Shown here one piece after another: positions 1 to 11,950 of a stretch of DNA of 64,000 nucleotides. Every line of letters begins with the position of its first letter. The stretch's first letter is position 1. The stretch lies in the NCBI GenBank assembly GCA_018296165.2, contig JACKQL020000004.1, positions 434,001-498,000 of the forward strand. Direction: 5' to 3'. A program made the position numbers and the translations under genes. The DNA is from Termitomyces sp. T153. Its lineage: Eukaryota; Basidiomycota; Agaricomycetes; Agaricales; Lyophyllaceae. Under the pieces are notes generated by a model. That model was given only the letters and a program-made list of their open reading frames with translations, had not been told where the DNA came from and made no database searches.

Positions 1-1077
1 CCTGGTTTCATGTGTCTGAATGCAGAGACCTGCCTTTATGTTTATAGAGAAGAAAAAAAGATATGCTTCCTCATGGTCTACATCAATGACTTTATCCTTG
101 CAGCAAACTCATGCCTCTTCATAAACTCATCAAAAAGAAGCTGTCCAAAGCCTTTAAGATGCAAGATTTAGGAGCAGTGACATACATACTGGAAATCAAA
201 ATCAGACAAGATTGCCCAAACTGCACAATTTACATCTCACAAGAACAATACATAAAATCTGTGATTTAATGCTGTGGCATGGAGGGCTCAAAGCCCACCT
301 GGACTCCTATGGCTTCAAGTTTGAAACTCACCATCAATGATCCCCAAGACAATGCCACAGTTTTTAAAACTAAAAGTGAAGGCAAACAAGTGTCCTACTC
401 CAGCATTGTTGGATCCTTAATGTATGCAATGATGGGTATGCAACCAGACATAGCCTATGTGGTCAGAGTGCTTGGCTGTTTCAACTCAAACCCAAAGTGA
501 TACCATTGGATTGTGGCCACAAGAGTCCTGCAGTACCTCAACACAAGCAGCAAAATGAAATTGAAATCTGACAGGAACAACATCAGCATGGATATGTCAT
601 TTCACAGTTATTCTGATGCAGATTGGTCTGAGGACCCTGATACTTCAAAATCCACCTCTGGATATATTTTCATTTCTGTCTGAGGAGCCATTGGTTGGAC
701 AAGCAAACATCAAACAGTGGTATCACTGTCATCCATGGAGTCTGAGTATATAGGATTGTGCTATGCCAGGCAACACCTAGCATGGCTGCAAAATTTCTTC
801 AAAGATATTGGACATCCACAATGTGATCCATCTGAACTCCTGTATGACAATCAAGCTGCTATCATCCTTACAAAAGAAGCCCAATATTGCTCTTGAACAA
901 AATATATCCAACAAAAATACCATTACCTCCAAGATGACCTTGTGTCAAAGGGACAGGCCATTGTTTGTTACATGCCAATGGAAGACATGGTAGTCAATAT
1001 ATTCACAAAAGCATTGGGATGCAAAAAACACTAGAAATCTACAAAGGCAATGGGATTGTAACTCCACACAAGTGGGA
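1..1077 (+). pseudogene. Ty1/copia pol remnant (end of RT and RNase H)
   Basis: The last third of a copia polyprotein enters from the left edge. Frame reading gives the end of the reverse transcriptase (DFILAANS, then KKLSKAFKMQDLGAVTYILE), the linker VSYSSIVGSLMYAM and the RNase H block YSDADW near 610, STSGYIF, SLSSMESEYIGL and DNQAAIIL near 845. It ends with the usual tail that leads into the 3' LTR (VVNIFTKALG, then HTSGSV near 1060-1078). In-frame stops (after the residues SV near 268, SNPK near 499, ISV near 681 and AQYCS near 896) and the missing 5' part show that it is dead. There are almost no CG dinucleotides. Family assignment is from motifs and is firm; subfamily is unknown. Confidence 0.88.
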
Positions 1078-1390
1078 GTGTTAAAGGGTAAAGCCCATGG
1101 ATACTCAACACACCTTCATTACCATGTCACATGTGTTTGCTTACCAGTTGCTTCAAGTAAGTTTTTTGATTAAATCACACCTCAGTTCATTCACTCTGTG
1201 AGTATCATACTGAGGTGTGCATATTATGACATTGATTACTGTACTTGTTATTTACTGATATACCTAGTTTTCCTTCTTGGACTTAGGTATTTAATATATA
1301 GTTCGTTCACTGTGCAAGTATTGTACTGAGTTTTCCTTCTTGGACTTAGATCAAATCATTGTCCCCCTCCAACTCTAACTCTGAAAACAC
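1078..1390 (+). repeat. Probable 3' LTR of the copia remnant
   Basis: The pol remnant ends in a purine-rich stretch (gtgggag) followed by TGTTAAAGGG, the expected position and TG start of a copia 3' LTR. Two similar copies of a block containing 'gttcattcactgtg/gttcgttcactgtg' and 'ttttccttcttggactta' occur near 1185-1290 and 1300-1350. The right end was not found, so the end coordinate is approximate. Confidence 0.45.
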
Positions 1391-1741
1391 CAGCTAACCA
1401 CTGGCAAGCATTGCTGAAAGTAAAAGAAGTTTAGAAATTGGGATGGCATGTTAGCAGCAGATAGGATGGGACTTAGTGTGGGAAGTAGTATGAACTCTGA
1501 CAAAGTCAAATTGTAGTAAAAAGTGGCTACAAGGCATAACTAGCATCAGCTGAAAAAGGGATCTGGCTGGAGAACTAATTGGAGTGTCCATAATTACCAC
1601 CCCTTTACATACTGCAAGACTTAGGACACTGTTGATCATGATGTAATTTGCATAAAGATAGGACTCTAAACAAATAAAAACTGACTCCTCCTCCTCCATT
1701 AATCTTCTTTAGTTGTACAAATATTGGTTAATTATATATTC

Positions 1742-1817
<76 letters not shown>
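1742..1817. repeat. (ATT)n microsatellite, about 25 units
   Basis: An uninterrupted run of TAT/ATT trinucleotides about 75 bp long, lying in non-coding sequence between the copia remnant and the next gene relic. Confidence 0.97.
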
Positions 1818-2899
1818 CAGTAGCATCACCTGACACTGTCTCTAAATACAATTACTGTAATTACATAAGGCAGTGACTTACTTCATACTTCATAGACAAA
1901 ATCAACAACTAGTTTTGACTTACAGAGTGTAAACCATAAGCTGTGTGGAAGTATTACATGTTTTGAAGTCTCCTTTCTTGGCAAAGAAATGTCAACTTGC
2001 CACTGAATCAGCATATATGGTCACTTTCTCACTGTTCTTGGGATTGTTTGTGACTGCAAAGGCTCACTGGGGGTTTATCTCATTATTTGCTGACACTGTC
2101 ACAGAGTTTGCAGTGGGTGGCAGTGGTGTCGAACTGGAGGTATTTGGCTAAGCATTCTTCCCACCTCTTCCCGAGGTCCAGGTTGCTAGACATTTTGTCT
2201 TGGTGCAGTTCTGTGGTCAGTGGTCAGTCTTGGTGGTTCGAATAAATTTCCATGAGTCTTACACACACACTGGGTGGCCAGGGTCCTGTAACCTGTTACA
2301 GATCAGATAGACTCAGTCTGTGTACAAATGACTGTATTGTAGTATGTACCTGTTACAGATCAGATAGACTAGTGGTGCATAAGTAAACCTTGTATCGATG
2401 GTAAGTAAAACTCTGGAACACCTCTCAGTCCGTGTACGAATGACTGAGGTGTGTCCGAAATCCGACCCGCTCCTTATCTACGCCTCCACCTCCTAATTCG
2501 CACTCGCCAGTATGTGTCGCTAGCATCACGCGCAGCTCGCCTCCAATAGTTGCTTCTAGTCAGATTTATTCTATGTCAACCGATTGGCCATATCTCGAAG
2601 AATAGGCGTCATATCCGCAATTCAAAATCACTATCAGGTCTTATGGAAGGCGAGCTACGACCTACGAGCTACGATCTGGATTAATCAATCCAGTCGCCGC
2701 CATCCTATAGAACACAAGAATGTGTGATTATACAATATCAATCCAGTGATCAGTATGAAAAAGAGGCAAAATAGAACCAAGAAAACAGAAACCAAGCAAA
2801 TACCAAAGATGTTATATGTTGCATAGAAATATTGAAAAATCAGTAAAACAAAAATCATGAGAAATGTTGGATTTCAAGGTATCGTCAATGAAAAGTTAC
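1818..2899. other. Non-coding stretch with short direct repeats
   Basis: I recognise no gene here. A 22-bp sequence starting CCTGTTACAGATCAGATAG occurs twice exactly (2292-2313 and 2349-2370). A second near-duplicate, CAGTCYGTGTACRAATGACTG, starts at 2313 and 2426. From about 2400 on, CG dinucleotides become common, which marks the edge of a transposon block and the start of host-like sequence. Confidence 0.6.
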
Positions 2900-4890
2900 C
2901 TATGCATCGGGGGCAGAGAGTCGGGTAACAGCCCTAACGTAAGTTGATGGAATGGTCTTGGCTTCATCGAAGGATCGTATGGTCGGTGCAATGCCATAAA
3001 GAGAAGCTTTAGTCTTCATGGTGCAGAGTTCTCGAAAGGTAACGTCAAAAGCGAAACGAGGCTTGAGCTGGTAGGCGTAGGATGCCTTGATCTCATCGAC
3101 GTTCTGGAAGAAGAAGACATCCTCGACCTGACAATTGTAAAGCTCATAGACATGCGCCAAGGGGTCGAGTTTGCGTTGCATCTTTTTGGATCTGGACGTT
3201 GTTTTCTTCTTTGATGATGCAGACTCGGACTCCTGCGCGAGTTTCGTCATGACTGATTTATAAGCCTCGTGAGCCTTATCGACGCAGCCTCGAATGCTTT
3301 CGAGCTCCTCGCAAAGCGTCAGGTGACCAGGGTTTTCCAACTGGTCACAGAGCTTCAAGGCCCTGCCGGCGGCAAGATTATAAGGCTGCAAAAGAACCTT
3401 GTCTCCGGCAATTTGAGTTACTCCCTCCAATTCATCGTATTCACGGAGAAGTTCATCACCAGCAGCCTTCCCAGCACGCTGCAATGTGTGGAAGATATAA
3501 GGCTTTTCCACGTCCGACATTCGGAACTCCGGGATGGGTTTGCTGAACTGCTTCTGATCCTGTTCAAAGATGCCAGGCTTAAGGTGATCACCAGTCTTGT
3601 TGGAGTCAAGGAGTGCGTTGAAACTAGTTTCGACAGTTAGAATGTTGTGATTACATAAGAAGTGAAATAGGCTCTCACATGTACGCCAGGCGCTCTGAAC
3701 GTGGGTCTTCGTACCCATGTTTCCAAATCGCATATTCTTGCCAATTCGAATAAAGCTCGAATTTTGAATCATCAATATCGGACATCAAGATATCTCCGAA
3801 CGCTTCTTGCGCTTCCTTGGAGCCAAAGCGGAAACGCTTTCAACAAACTGTTTGACCCTCTCTGGATATTTCTGGAAGTTGTCCTTGAAATTATGGGGGA
3901 TGGGCTTCATCGGTTTTCTTTTTGAAGTGTTCTAGAAGACTACTCAAGAACAGGATAAACACCTCGTCTAGAAAAAAAGATCAGGGGCCTGGAGTCAAGG
4001 CAGAATTCATCCTTACCACCGTCATAATCTATCCAATCTCATTGAGTATCATGAAAACTCAACAAATACAATTAATACTCACCGCCGCCTGAGAGCATGC
4101 TTGCAAAGCTTTTTTCGCCCTTCGTGGAGACAATGAGAACATCCGCCCAGCGAGAAAGCTCTGGCCGATCTACAGCCATGACCTACACAGAAAGCATATG
4201 AGATGACATTGATCGAAACCTGACGAGACACCGGCCTTTTGGATAGCTGAGGCGAGGCGAACTGGATATCTGAATTTGACCGAACAACCAATGAATGAAC
4301 AACCTGCGACAGCAACTTTACCTCCCGAGCTCAAATAGAGAAATCAGTTAGGATATGAGTTTGGAGAAACATCTTGGCATACAAGAACATTCCCAGTCAA
4401 TACATTGAAGACATCCTGCGTTTCTGAATTGACGATCGCAACGGAAGAACGATAATAAACCTCTCCTTCTTTCAGAACACCGAGAGGGTCTAGTTGACTT
4501 AGCAGCGATATCCGAAACAAAGGACAAACGACTAACCAGGAATGATGAAAGCACTTGTGGACTCTGGCAAAGGGATCTAAAATTTATCAGTGATAGATTT
4601 GATGGCCACTTCAACGAGAGTTCGAATCTTATCCTTGAGAAGTGTGGAATCCTTTGGATGGAACCCAGCTTGTAGTGATTCCATGATATACTCAAAGAGC
4701 GACAGAGACACTAGCCCGCAAGTGTTTGAGAGAGGCCAACGAGAGAAAAAAGAACAGCCAGACATACCTCCGCTACTAGCACGTCCTGTATTGTCGGTGG
4801 GTCCTTCACTTTCTGGGGGAGGAACATCCTCGTTTCTCTCAATATCGATTTCCTCCCCTCTCCAATCTTGGCCACCCAACCCGAGTGCGC
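2900..4890 (-). pseudogene. RNA-dependent RNA polymerase (QDE-1 family), 3' half, disrupted
   Basis: Cellular RdRPs of this family copy RNA into dsRNA for RNA silencing. Read on the minus strand, spliced exons give SLSLFEYIMESLQAGFHPK, then TLVEVAIKSITDKF, PLGVLKEGEVYYRSS, VMAVDRPELSRWADVLIV, KSFASMLSGG and the catalytic DYDGD. The C-terminal part is SDIDDSKFELYSNWQEYAIW, LLDSNKTGDHLKPGIFE and RFAFDVTFRELCTMKTKASL, stopping at 2900. Introns I could place: 4711-4767, 4490-4536, 4183-4262, 4029-4082, 3968-4016 and 3624-3678; one more near 4330-4370 is unclear. Lesions: TAG at 4577-4579 in KF*IPLP; a frame change at a run of five G/C (3895-3899); a second near 3818-3826; and loss of everything upstream of about 4890, where a LINE begins in the opposite orientation. 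The two frame changes could be sequencing errors; the stop and truncation are harder to explain that way. Confidence 0.88.
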
Positions 4891-4892
4891 GT

Positions 4893-7848
4893 GTCATGCT
4901 TGCAGAATGGTGTGAGACTGAAGAAAAAAATGGAATGATTATCTGCCTTGACCAAGAAAAAGCATACGACAGGATCCTACATACCTTCCTGTGGAAATCA
5001 CTCAGGAAGTTTGACTTTCCTGAAACTTTCATAAAAACAATCCAGGCCCTGTACTCAGAAGCCAGCACAACAGTATTCCTGAATGGAGAGAAGAGCAAAC
5101 CTTACATAGTAACAAGAGGAGTCAGGCAGGGTGACCCACTGTCATGCCTCCTTTTCAACATTGCCATTGAATCTCTGGTACAAATGTTGGGAATGTCAGA
5201 TCTTGAAGGCTTTTCCCTGGATAAAAGTATGGAAAGGCTAATTGCAACACTCTTTGCAGATGATACAACAGCCTACCTAGCAGAAAAAGATAACTTTGAG
5301 ACCCTGGAGGAGATCCTGAAAACTTGGTGCTCAGCCTCAGGAGCAAAATTCAACATTTCAAAAACAGTGATAGTGCCAGTAGGCACAGGAGCATACAGAT
5401 CACAGGTGGCCACAACAAGGAAGTCTCATCCCCAGAGCACAATGATACCTGACAATATTAGAATAGCTAAGGATGGAGAGGCCACATGCCTTCTAAGTGC
5501 CTTCATTGGCAACAGGACAAACAGCATTAGTGTCTGGACTCCCACTGTGGAAGCTGTGGCTAAGGACCTGAACAGATGGGCCAAAGGAAATCCAACGATA
5601 GAAGGATGGAAACTTGTCATAGGAATGGTGGTGGGAGGAAGAACTCAATATAGGACATGTGTGCAGGGAATGCCAAAAAAGATAGAAGAACAGCTAACAA
5701 AAATGGTGAGGGATTTTGTATGGGGAGAAGGCACCACTCCAACAATAGGCCTGAGCACATTGCACCTTTGCCATGAAAGAGGAGGAAAAAAGATCCTGAA
5801 CATAAAGCTAAGAAATGAAGCAATTGAGCTTATGAAGGTAAAAAGATACCTTAAGCTTGATCATAGCAGACCCACATGGGCAATAGTGGCAGACAGATTA
5901 ATTGGACTAAATATTGCAAAGAAATGGAAGGCATCAGATAGCACATCCTTCCAGAATACCTTTCTCCAATACCTGGATGTAGATGCAAGATCAAAAGAAG
6001 ATGGGATCCCACCTTCATTGAGGAGGATGTTCAAAACAGCAGGCAAGTATGGGGTCTGTTTCCAACCACTAATGCTGAGCCAGAATCTGCAAGGCAAAAT
6101 GCCCTTCTGGTTCCATCTAGAGATGAAAAACACAAAATACCTCCAGCTGAACTCCCCCACAGCACACTGCCTTAAAGTGAACCACAAAGTAGCAACTGTA
6201 GATGATGCAGAGGAACTGGAAAGGAAGACAGACCCCACAATAAATACACAGCACAAAGGAAGGCAGAACTGTGCATGTGTTAGCTGTAGAGCAGAAAGAC
6301 AGAGAGGATGTGAAAACCCCAACAAATGTGGTATCTTCACAAGAGACATGCTGAATAAACTAGGCCTACAATGGAACCCAAAGAGACCAGAGATGCCTAG
6401 GCACATTACAGAGAGAGATAGAGAGATAGATGGAAGAGAGAGGTCTCTCATCTTTAACCCTGAGATAATGATAAAAGAAAACCTAGGGGAGGGCTTCAGA
6501 CTCTTTACAAAGGAGCAAGAATACTCAAGAACAGACAATGAAGACTACACAAGGAGAACCCTCAACAACCCCACAAGAGTAGTGGTATACACAGATGGAT
6601 CATGCCAGAAGAACAGGAGTGTTGAAGCTGTAGCAGGAGCAGGAGCATGGTTCAGGTCAGGGGACCATAGGAATCTAGCCCTAAGACTCCCACCCACCAT
6701 TGAACATTCAAACAATGCAGAGGAGGCCTATGCAGTCCTGGCAGCAATACAGAAAGTCCCATGGGATGCATCCCTGCATATAATTAGTGACTCACAACTA
6801 GTGATTGACAGCCTGACTAAGAACCTCAAAGAGAGAGAAGATAATGGATGGATAGGCTCAACAAACAAAGAACTGATGAAATGCCTTGTAGCACTTAAGG
6901 AAGAGGAAAGGTATTGTAACTCTAGAGAAAGTAAAAGGTCACTCAGGTGTAGAAGGAAATGAGGGTGCAGATGCCCTTGCAGATGAAGAAGCCCAAGAAC
7001 CCAACCCAGACCCATTCATCAACCTCAAAATTCCAACTGCCTTCAATATCCAGGGGGCCAGACTTGCTGCAGTGTCACAAGCAATGATATACAAAAGAAT
7101 CATTGAGAACCTGGAGACCCCACACAGAAGAGGGACAGTGACACACCTTGACATGACTAGATGGGCTGTGAAAACCACAAATGATGAGGCACCAACTGAC
7201 AATAGAATATGGCTGTCATTGAAAGACAAAGCCATGAGAAGAGAAGTCAGGGCTTTCCTGTGGATAGCCATGCATAATGCATACAAGATTGGAAAGTACT
7301 AGGAAAATATACCTGAATATGAACACAGGGCCCTATGTAGGCAATGTGGGACAACAGAAACACTTGAATACAACATCCTAATGGAGTGTGAAGTATCAAG
7401 ACAGAGGGAGGTGTGGGAAATAACAAAGAAGCTGCACACACTGAGGAAAATACCATTCACAAAACCCACCCTTGGAGAACAACTGGGGTGTGCAATGATC
7501 TCAAGACCTACTGAGGATGGCAGGAAATCAACAGAAGCAAAATGTTTCTCAACTATAGTGGTCTCAGAAGCCACACATCTAATATGGAAAATATGATGTG
7601 AATGGTGGATCACAAGAGAAGCTGACCCCACAAGACTCCCAAGCAGGAAGGAAGTGCTAAACAAATCTAATGCAGCAATAACAAGGAGACTTGAAATAGA
7701 CTGCTTGACTACAGAAAAAGAAAAACTGGGCAACAAGGCAATAAAAGTCAATAAAGTCCAAAACACATGGAAATACATCCTGCCCAGAGATAGTGACCCC
7801 CTAAAGTCGTGGAGAAAGGCAGTGGAGGTTTTAGTGGGTATAGGCTGA
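4893..7848 (+). pseudogene. LINE ORF2: reverse transcriptase, RNase H and C-terminal Cys motif
   Basis: In frame from about 4893: LDQEKAYDRI (RT motif A), TRGVRQGDPLSCLLFNIAIE (motif B) and LFADDTTAYL (motif C with FADD). RNase H follows: VVVYTDGSCQKN near 6583, NNAEEAYAVLAA, IISDSQLVIDSL, and after a frame change near 6915 GHSGVEGNEGADALA. The C-terminus has CRQCGTTETLEYNILMEC, a CCHC-like motif common in fungal LINEs; the usual His is displaced. Lesions are the frame change, TAG at about 7300 and TGA at about 7595. Last codon about 7848. The long open frame that starts at 4590 is misleading: its first 100 residues are antisense RdRP exon. Confidence 0.87.
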
Positions 7849-8005
7849 AGGGCCAAGTCCCACACAGATGTGCATAAGAGCATTTCCTTCAGAGTGGCTC
7901 CAGACTTAAAATCAGGTAACAAGTTGAACACTCCAGATTTTAAAGGTTGACTTTGTGAACTGTCTACTATTCATAGTGGTACCACCAAAAAAAAAACAAC
8001 AACAT
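4893..8005 (+). mobile_element. 5'-truncated non-LTR retrotransposon (LINE) inserted in the RdRP gene
   Basis: The element begins inside the RT domain, just before motif A, which is the usual result of 5' truncation during target-primed reverse transcription. It ends in an A-rich tail (ten A at about 7987-7996 followed by CAACAACA). Its left junction lies at about 4893, directly against antisense RdRP exon sequence. I could not identify a target-site duplication, and RdRP sequence does not reappear to its right. Confidence 0.8.
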
Positions 8006-9099
8006 TAGTCAGAATTTTCAGAAAAATCTGATGGCAATCAAAAGGAACAAGAAAATCATCAAGGATACTGGTGTTTGATTGCAAATCAGTAATTGCTATT
8101 CAGTGTAAATATGTGTCAATACTGATTTTTATTGAAACCCCGACCGCATGTCAACTGCATTAATGATACTCAACATGTCTGGAATCCAGCTATGCCACTG
8201 TCATGACCTGACCTGACCCTACCTTGCTTGGTTCCTCCATCTATATTTTCAATTACACCTTAGTTAACTATCCATGTACCATGCCTGATCTAATTTATTA
8301 TAACTTTCTCAACTGACTCAGAGCCTAAGCCATTCTCTATAGGTGAAGAATCCAGATATACTGGTTCTCTGCCTTCCAAACAAAAGCCTGGATGACCCAT
8401 TGGCTCTACTCATGCCAAAAAACTACAGATTGAAGATGATGGTACACAGGATCATGCTAACAAACATCAACTGGGAGACCTCAATGCTCTGGGCCAAAGC
8501 AGCATGCTAAAGCTAGAAATACTGCTATTACACATGGCAGGGAGATGAAATAGGTTTCTGGAATGCCTCTAGTAAGTGTTCTACTGAGTTTTGGATGAAA
8601 CAGACCTTCTAACATCTAATAGAGAATAAAAGGCATGATTCAAAGTCCTTCATCTTCAACTACTCAAGATTCAACCATTGTGGAAATTGGCAGCTATTAC
8701 CTCTTTAGATACAACAGCACAAGTAGAAACTCCAGAAAATGGTATATCTGCTATAAATTACATCCAAGAGCATGTTTCTGCTGAGATGGAGCCTAAAACC
8801 ACTGGTCATTCTAGACTACTACCTCCTGACTTGCCACATAATGATGTCCACATTATTGACAACTCCATCAACAATAATGAAAATCTGCATTCCTTCATTC
8901 TGGACGGTCTAGGATATGATAACATTAAAGGGGGTGATGATGAAATTGAAACTAGGACTCAGAAAAGTGATGGCAACCCTAAAAACCAGCAACAGTTCCA
9001 TCCTCAATGGCTTTAAAAGCTTTATCAAGACATTATCAAGGAGACCAATGGTAATTGCAAGGGTATTAAGGGTTACTCACATCTCTATATTACTGGCAC
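8006..9099. other. Unassigned sequence, one unknown ORF
   Basis: A 112-codon open frame at 8678-9016 (+) shows no motif I know. CG is rare, so this is probably old repeat sequence. It may be the N-terminal region of the DUF6729-type element that follows, but nothing proves it. Confidence 0.4.
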
Positions 9100-9490
9100 A
9101 TTTTGGCTTTTATGTTGAGCAGTCTGGCTTCATCTTGCTAAGGAGGATGTAAATCTGTGTGATATCTTTCTGCCAGAGTCATTCTACTGGGACCCACTGG
9201 ATGTACTTGAAAATTCTGGGATATCATGTCCTGACTGTGGTCACAGTCTCTTGCACTATAGAATGGCAATTGCCCTAACTGTGTTGTGGATATTGATGCA
9301 TGTTTTCGGTTGATTGGGTCCTTGTATAGCTGCAAAAAGAGTGGCACAGGTGGATGTGGGAAGGTATTTCAAAGTCGGGATCCATGTATACTTGAGAAAT
9401 TGCCGCAGGCACTTGCTGCCAAGTTTCCAGCAAAGCTGATTAGGTGTAGTGCCTTGTTACAGAGAGCATTTGGTATTCCTTGTTTGTAAC
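9100..9490 (+). pseudogene. DUF6729-like zinc-binding domain fragment of a fungal transposon
   Basis: Frame reading gives FYWDPLDVL, CPDCGHSLLHYR, and after a one-base frame change CPNCVVDIDACFRLIGSLYS, then CGKVFQSRDPCILEKLPQAL and AAKFPAKLIRCSALLQRAFG. The order (WDP, paired CxxC, VVDI..CF.LIG.RY.C, F.S.DP.IL..LP..LAA.FPA.L) matches the DUF6729 zinc-binding domain found in basidiomycete transposon-derived proteins. The rest of the element was not found. The assignment rests on motif memory and would need a profile search. Confidence 0.55.
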
Positions 9491-11480
9491 CTGGGTGAAT
9501 AGATAGTTTAAGATGAGTAAAAAGTGATTCAATACTATTATCAATGTCAGGCTGGGTATACATATTAGTACAAATCGCAGTTGGGCTTCAACTTCAACAT
9601 TTGAAAAGTCATCCAGCTAGCCCGGCCGCTAAGTGCTGAGGATGGTTTCTCTAAAACCAGGGACTGAACTAGAATGCATTTTGTGACAGTCAGAACTCGT
9701 CAACAGAATTGAGGAGCCTCCATAATCCCCAGCTTTTTAGAATACCATAGGACGAGATCATCTGGTACCGCATACCATACCCTCCCCTTAAGCATTCTCA
9801 CCTGTTCAACTATCTAGTCTATTCGCTGTTCGTTGTGGTAGTTGAACCTGGACAAAATCAATGGGGATTCGCTTAGTCTGCGCACAAACAACCCGGGTCT
9901 CGTACTACATACATTATAGCTCAGGTGGTGTCGTAAATATAGATAATTGCTAGATTGGATCCTGGGGCAATGATGTTTCTTCAATTCATAAGTACATAGG
10001 TATATGAGTCATTTGTTGGAGATTATCGAAAATAGATTGAAGCCCTGATTTTAAACGGAAGTGAAGAAGCCTCGGAATCAGAAACTTAAAGGGTAGAAGA
10101 TGCTTGAACATGCACTCTCTTCCCTTCTGTTCCTCAATTCGCAAGAGTACAAAGATCACCAGCTTGCAAGAGTATCCCATAAATAATTCGTCGGTCGAAG
10201 CTAAAATTGAATCGAGCTAAGTATAGTTCTATGATTTCTACAGTCACAAGATAAAGCAAGTTTGAACAGGTGATCGACGCCGGTTCGGAAATCCATCGGA
10301 AATGAAAGCCTAGACCGAAATAGGACGCGGAACTAACGTAGGTTTCTTTCGTCTACAAAATCAGTGTGGCGGTGAAAGCTTAGCTCACTATAACAAGTCA
10401 ATAAAAAACTTTCACTTGGTCAAATTAAACTCTTTTTTTATTGAGCTTCAGAGCTTTCGATGTCTTCCTCCTACTTACAGATTCTGTGTTCTTGGGTCAT
10501 TATCGAGCACTTTTCTCAATTGTTCGAGCATAGTTGAGTCTCAGGCTTCAGGTTCCAAAATGTGAGAGCCATGGCAAGCAGTACCACTAATCGGTCTCTA
10601 ATCGGTGCGACCTCGGAGACGATCCTTACGAGAATTGCTTGCACAGCATGGTTTAGGCGGCCGAATTCAATATGCACAAACAAAGTACACAATCGTGCCT
10701 TGGCCGCCAAATGCAGTGCGAACTGAGACTCAACTCCGAATAACGGTGCCACGATGCTGTGCACCCGATCAAACGTAAAAGAGCTAGACGTGTAGAATGC
10801 ACTTGCGCCACCGAGATGAATACTTTGATTGATTACGTTTTCAACGGTGGTGAATTTGGAATAGTTCGAAAAGTAGACGAATTTTACATCGGCGGCCGGA
10901 CGCGTTGTGGTCTCGAGCTGCGAGCGTGGTGTGGACCTCTTTGTTCTTGTGATCCACCGCTTATGAGAAACTGCAGAACAATAGAAAGGTAAAATGGCAG
11001 GAGAAATTGACCAGCCAAGAACTGATTGCTCATGGTCTCGAACTACAATGGCGGCCTGTGAAGTTGACAAAGCATCATCAAGATTATCATCTTTTCCCAG
11101 AGGGCAGCGATCGGTGGTTCTCCGGAATGGTTTGGTGGTTCTCCGGAAGAGTGTCAATAAATCTCAAAAGCTAAACGAGAAGAAACAAAGAGGGAGGGCG
11201 GCTAGGTTTGCGCTCGAGTTGAAGACACGGCCTTTCTCTTCTCGTATCAAAGGTCTCAAAAGTGAGATATTCCATGAAAATCACGATTTCGACGCGAATA
11301 GATCGATGATTCCAGTGATTTTAGATGTATGCATGACATGCAGAGAACCATGATATTGTCAGGTGATTCCATTTATCTGCTAGTTCTAAACATCTATTAT
11401 AAGCTGTATGACAATCAATAAGCATGAAATAGATCTAGATAAGGGATTTGTGCTTACTGGTACACGGGTGTGAACTTTTT
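9491..11480. other. Intergenic, CG-containing, no recognisable gene
   Basis: A 213-codon frame (10516-11157, minus) and a 119-codon frame (10994-11353, plus) overlap antiparallel and contain nothing I recognise. A 15-bp sequence, GGTGGTTCTCCGGAA, is repeated near 11114 and 11131. This may hold the 3' UTR of COX6 and unannotated exons. Confidence 0.4.
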
Positions 11481-11950
11481 TTACGAGGAGTAGAGCTCCT
11501 CCTTGGTGTTGATGCCTAAGTCAGAGTCACATAAGACAAAGAGGAACGAGTAGTAGGCTGATACGTACCAAGCTCTTCCCGGATACCCTTAAGCTCCTCA
11601 AGATAAGCTTGATACTGCTGCTTGTTCTCCACCTTCTCCTTGATGCCCTCGAAGATCCGGACTGCGGTCGAGAAGTCGTTCACGCGCCTGGAAGCCCTGA
11701 GCGCGGCTTCAACGACGGAGGGGGAGGGAACGAGATCGTGAGCAAAGCAGTTATTGAGTCCACGCTGGACTTCAAAGAGGTCCTCGGCGTTTTGGAAGAA
11801 CTTGACGTAGCGCTCAGAAAATGATTCGTAGGACTCTTGGGCGTGTCCACTGGCGAGACGAACGAGCGAAGGGGTTGCTCGTGCAGTCCTGGCGAGGATG
11901 GATGGACGTGCAGAGGCGCGGAAGACGGTGGACAGCATTGAAGGACGCAT
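11481..11950 (-). CDS. COX6: Cytochrome c oxidase subunit 6 (homologue of mammalian subunit Va)
   Basis: A nuclear-encoded subunit of respiratory complex IV on the matrix side of the inner mitochondrial membrane. The first ~35 residues are rich in Arg, Ser and Ala without acidic residues (MRPSMLSTVFRASARPSILA), typical of a cleaved mitochondrial presequence. The mature part has the family core: YVKFFQNAEDLFEVQRGLNN, VPSPSVVEAALRASRRVND, then TAVRIFEGIKEKVENKQQY and YLEELKGIREELG. Two exons: 11569-11950 and 11481-11515, joined by a 53-bp GT-AG intron (11516-11568). Splicing gives the expected C-terminus GINTKEELYSS; reading through the intron gives an unrelated tail. The start is the first ATG of the presequence. 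Total about 138 aa, normal for the family. No lesions seen. Confidence 0.95.

Noticed and set aside
3269..3640. 123-codon + strand frame inside the RdRP region
   Set aside because: Antisense shadow of an RdRP exon with clear protein similarity on the other strand.
3890..3905. Programmed frameshift in the RdRP
   Set aside because: A run of five identical bases without slippery-site structure, in a gene that also has a stop and a truncation; mutation or sequencing error is simpler.
4590..4892. First ~100 codons of the long + strand frame that continues into the LINE
   Set aside because: This part is exactly antisense to recognisable RdRP exons; the coding match begins only at about 4893. The open frame is chance fusion.
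10516..11157. 213-codon minus-strand frame as a gene
   Set aside because: No motif, no splice pattern, and overlapping open frames on the other strand; composition alone explains it.
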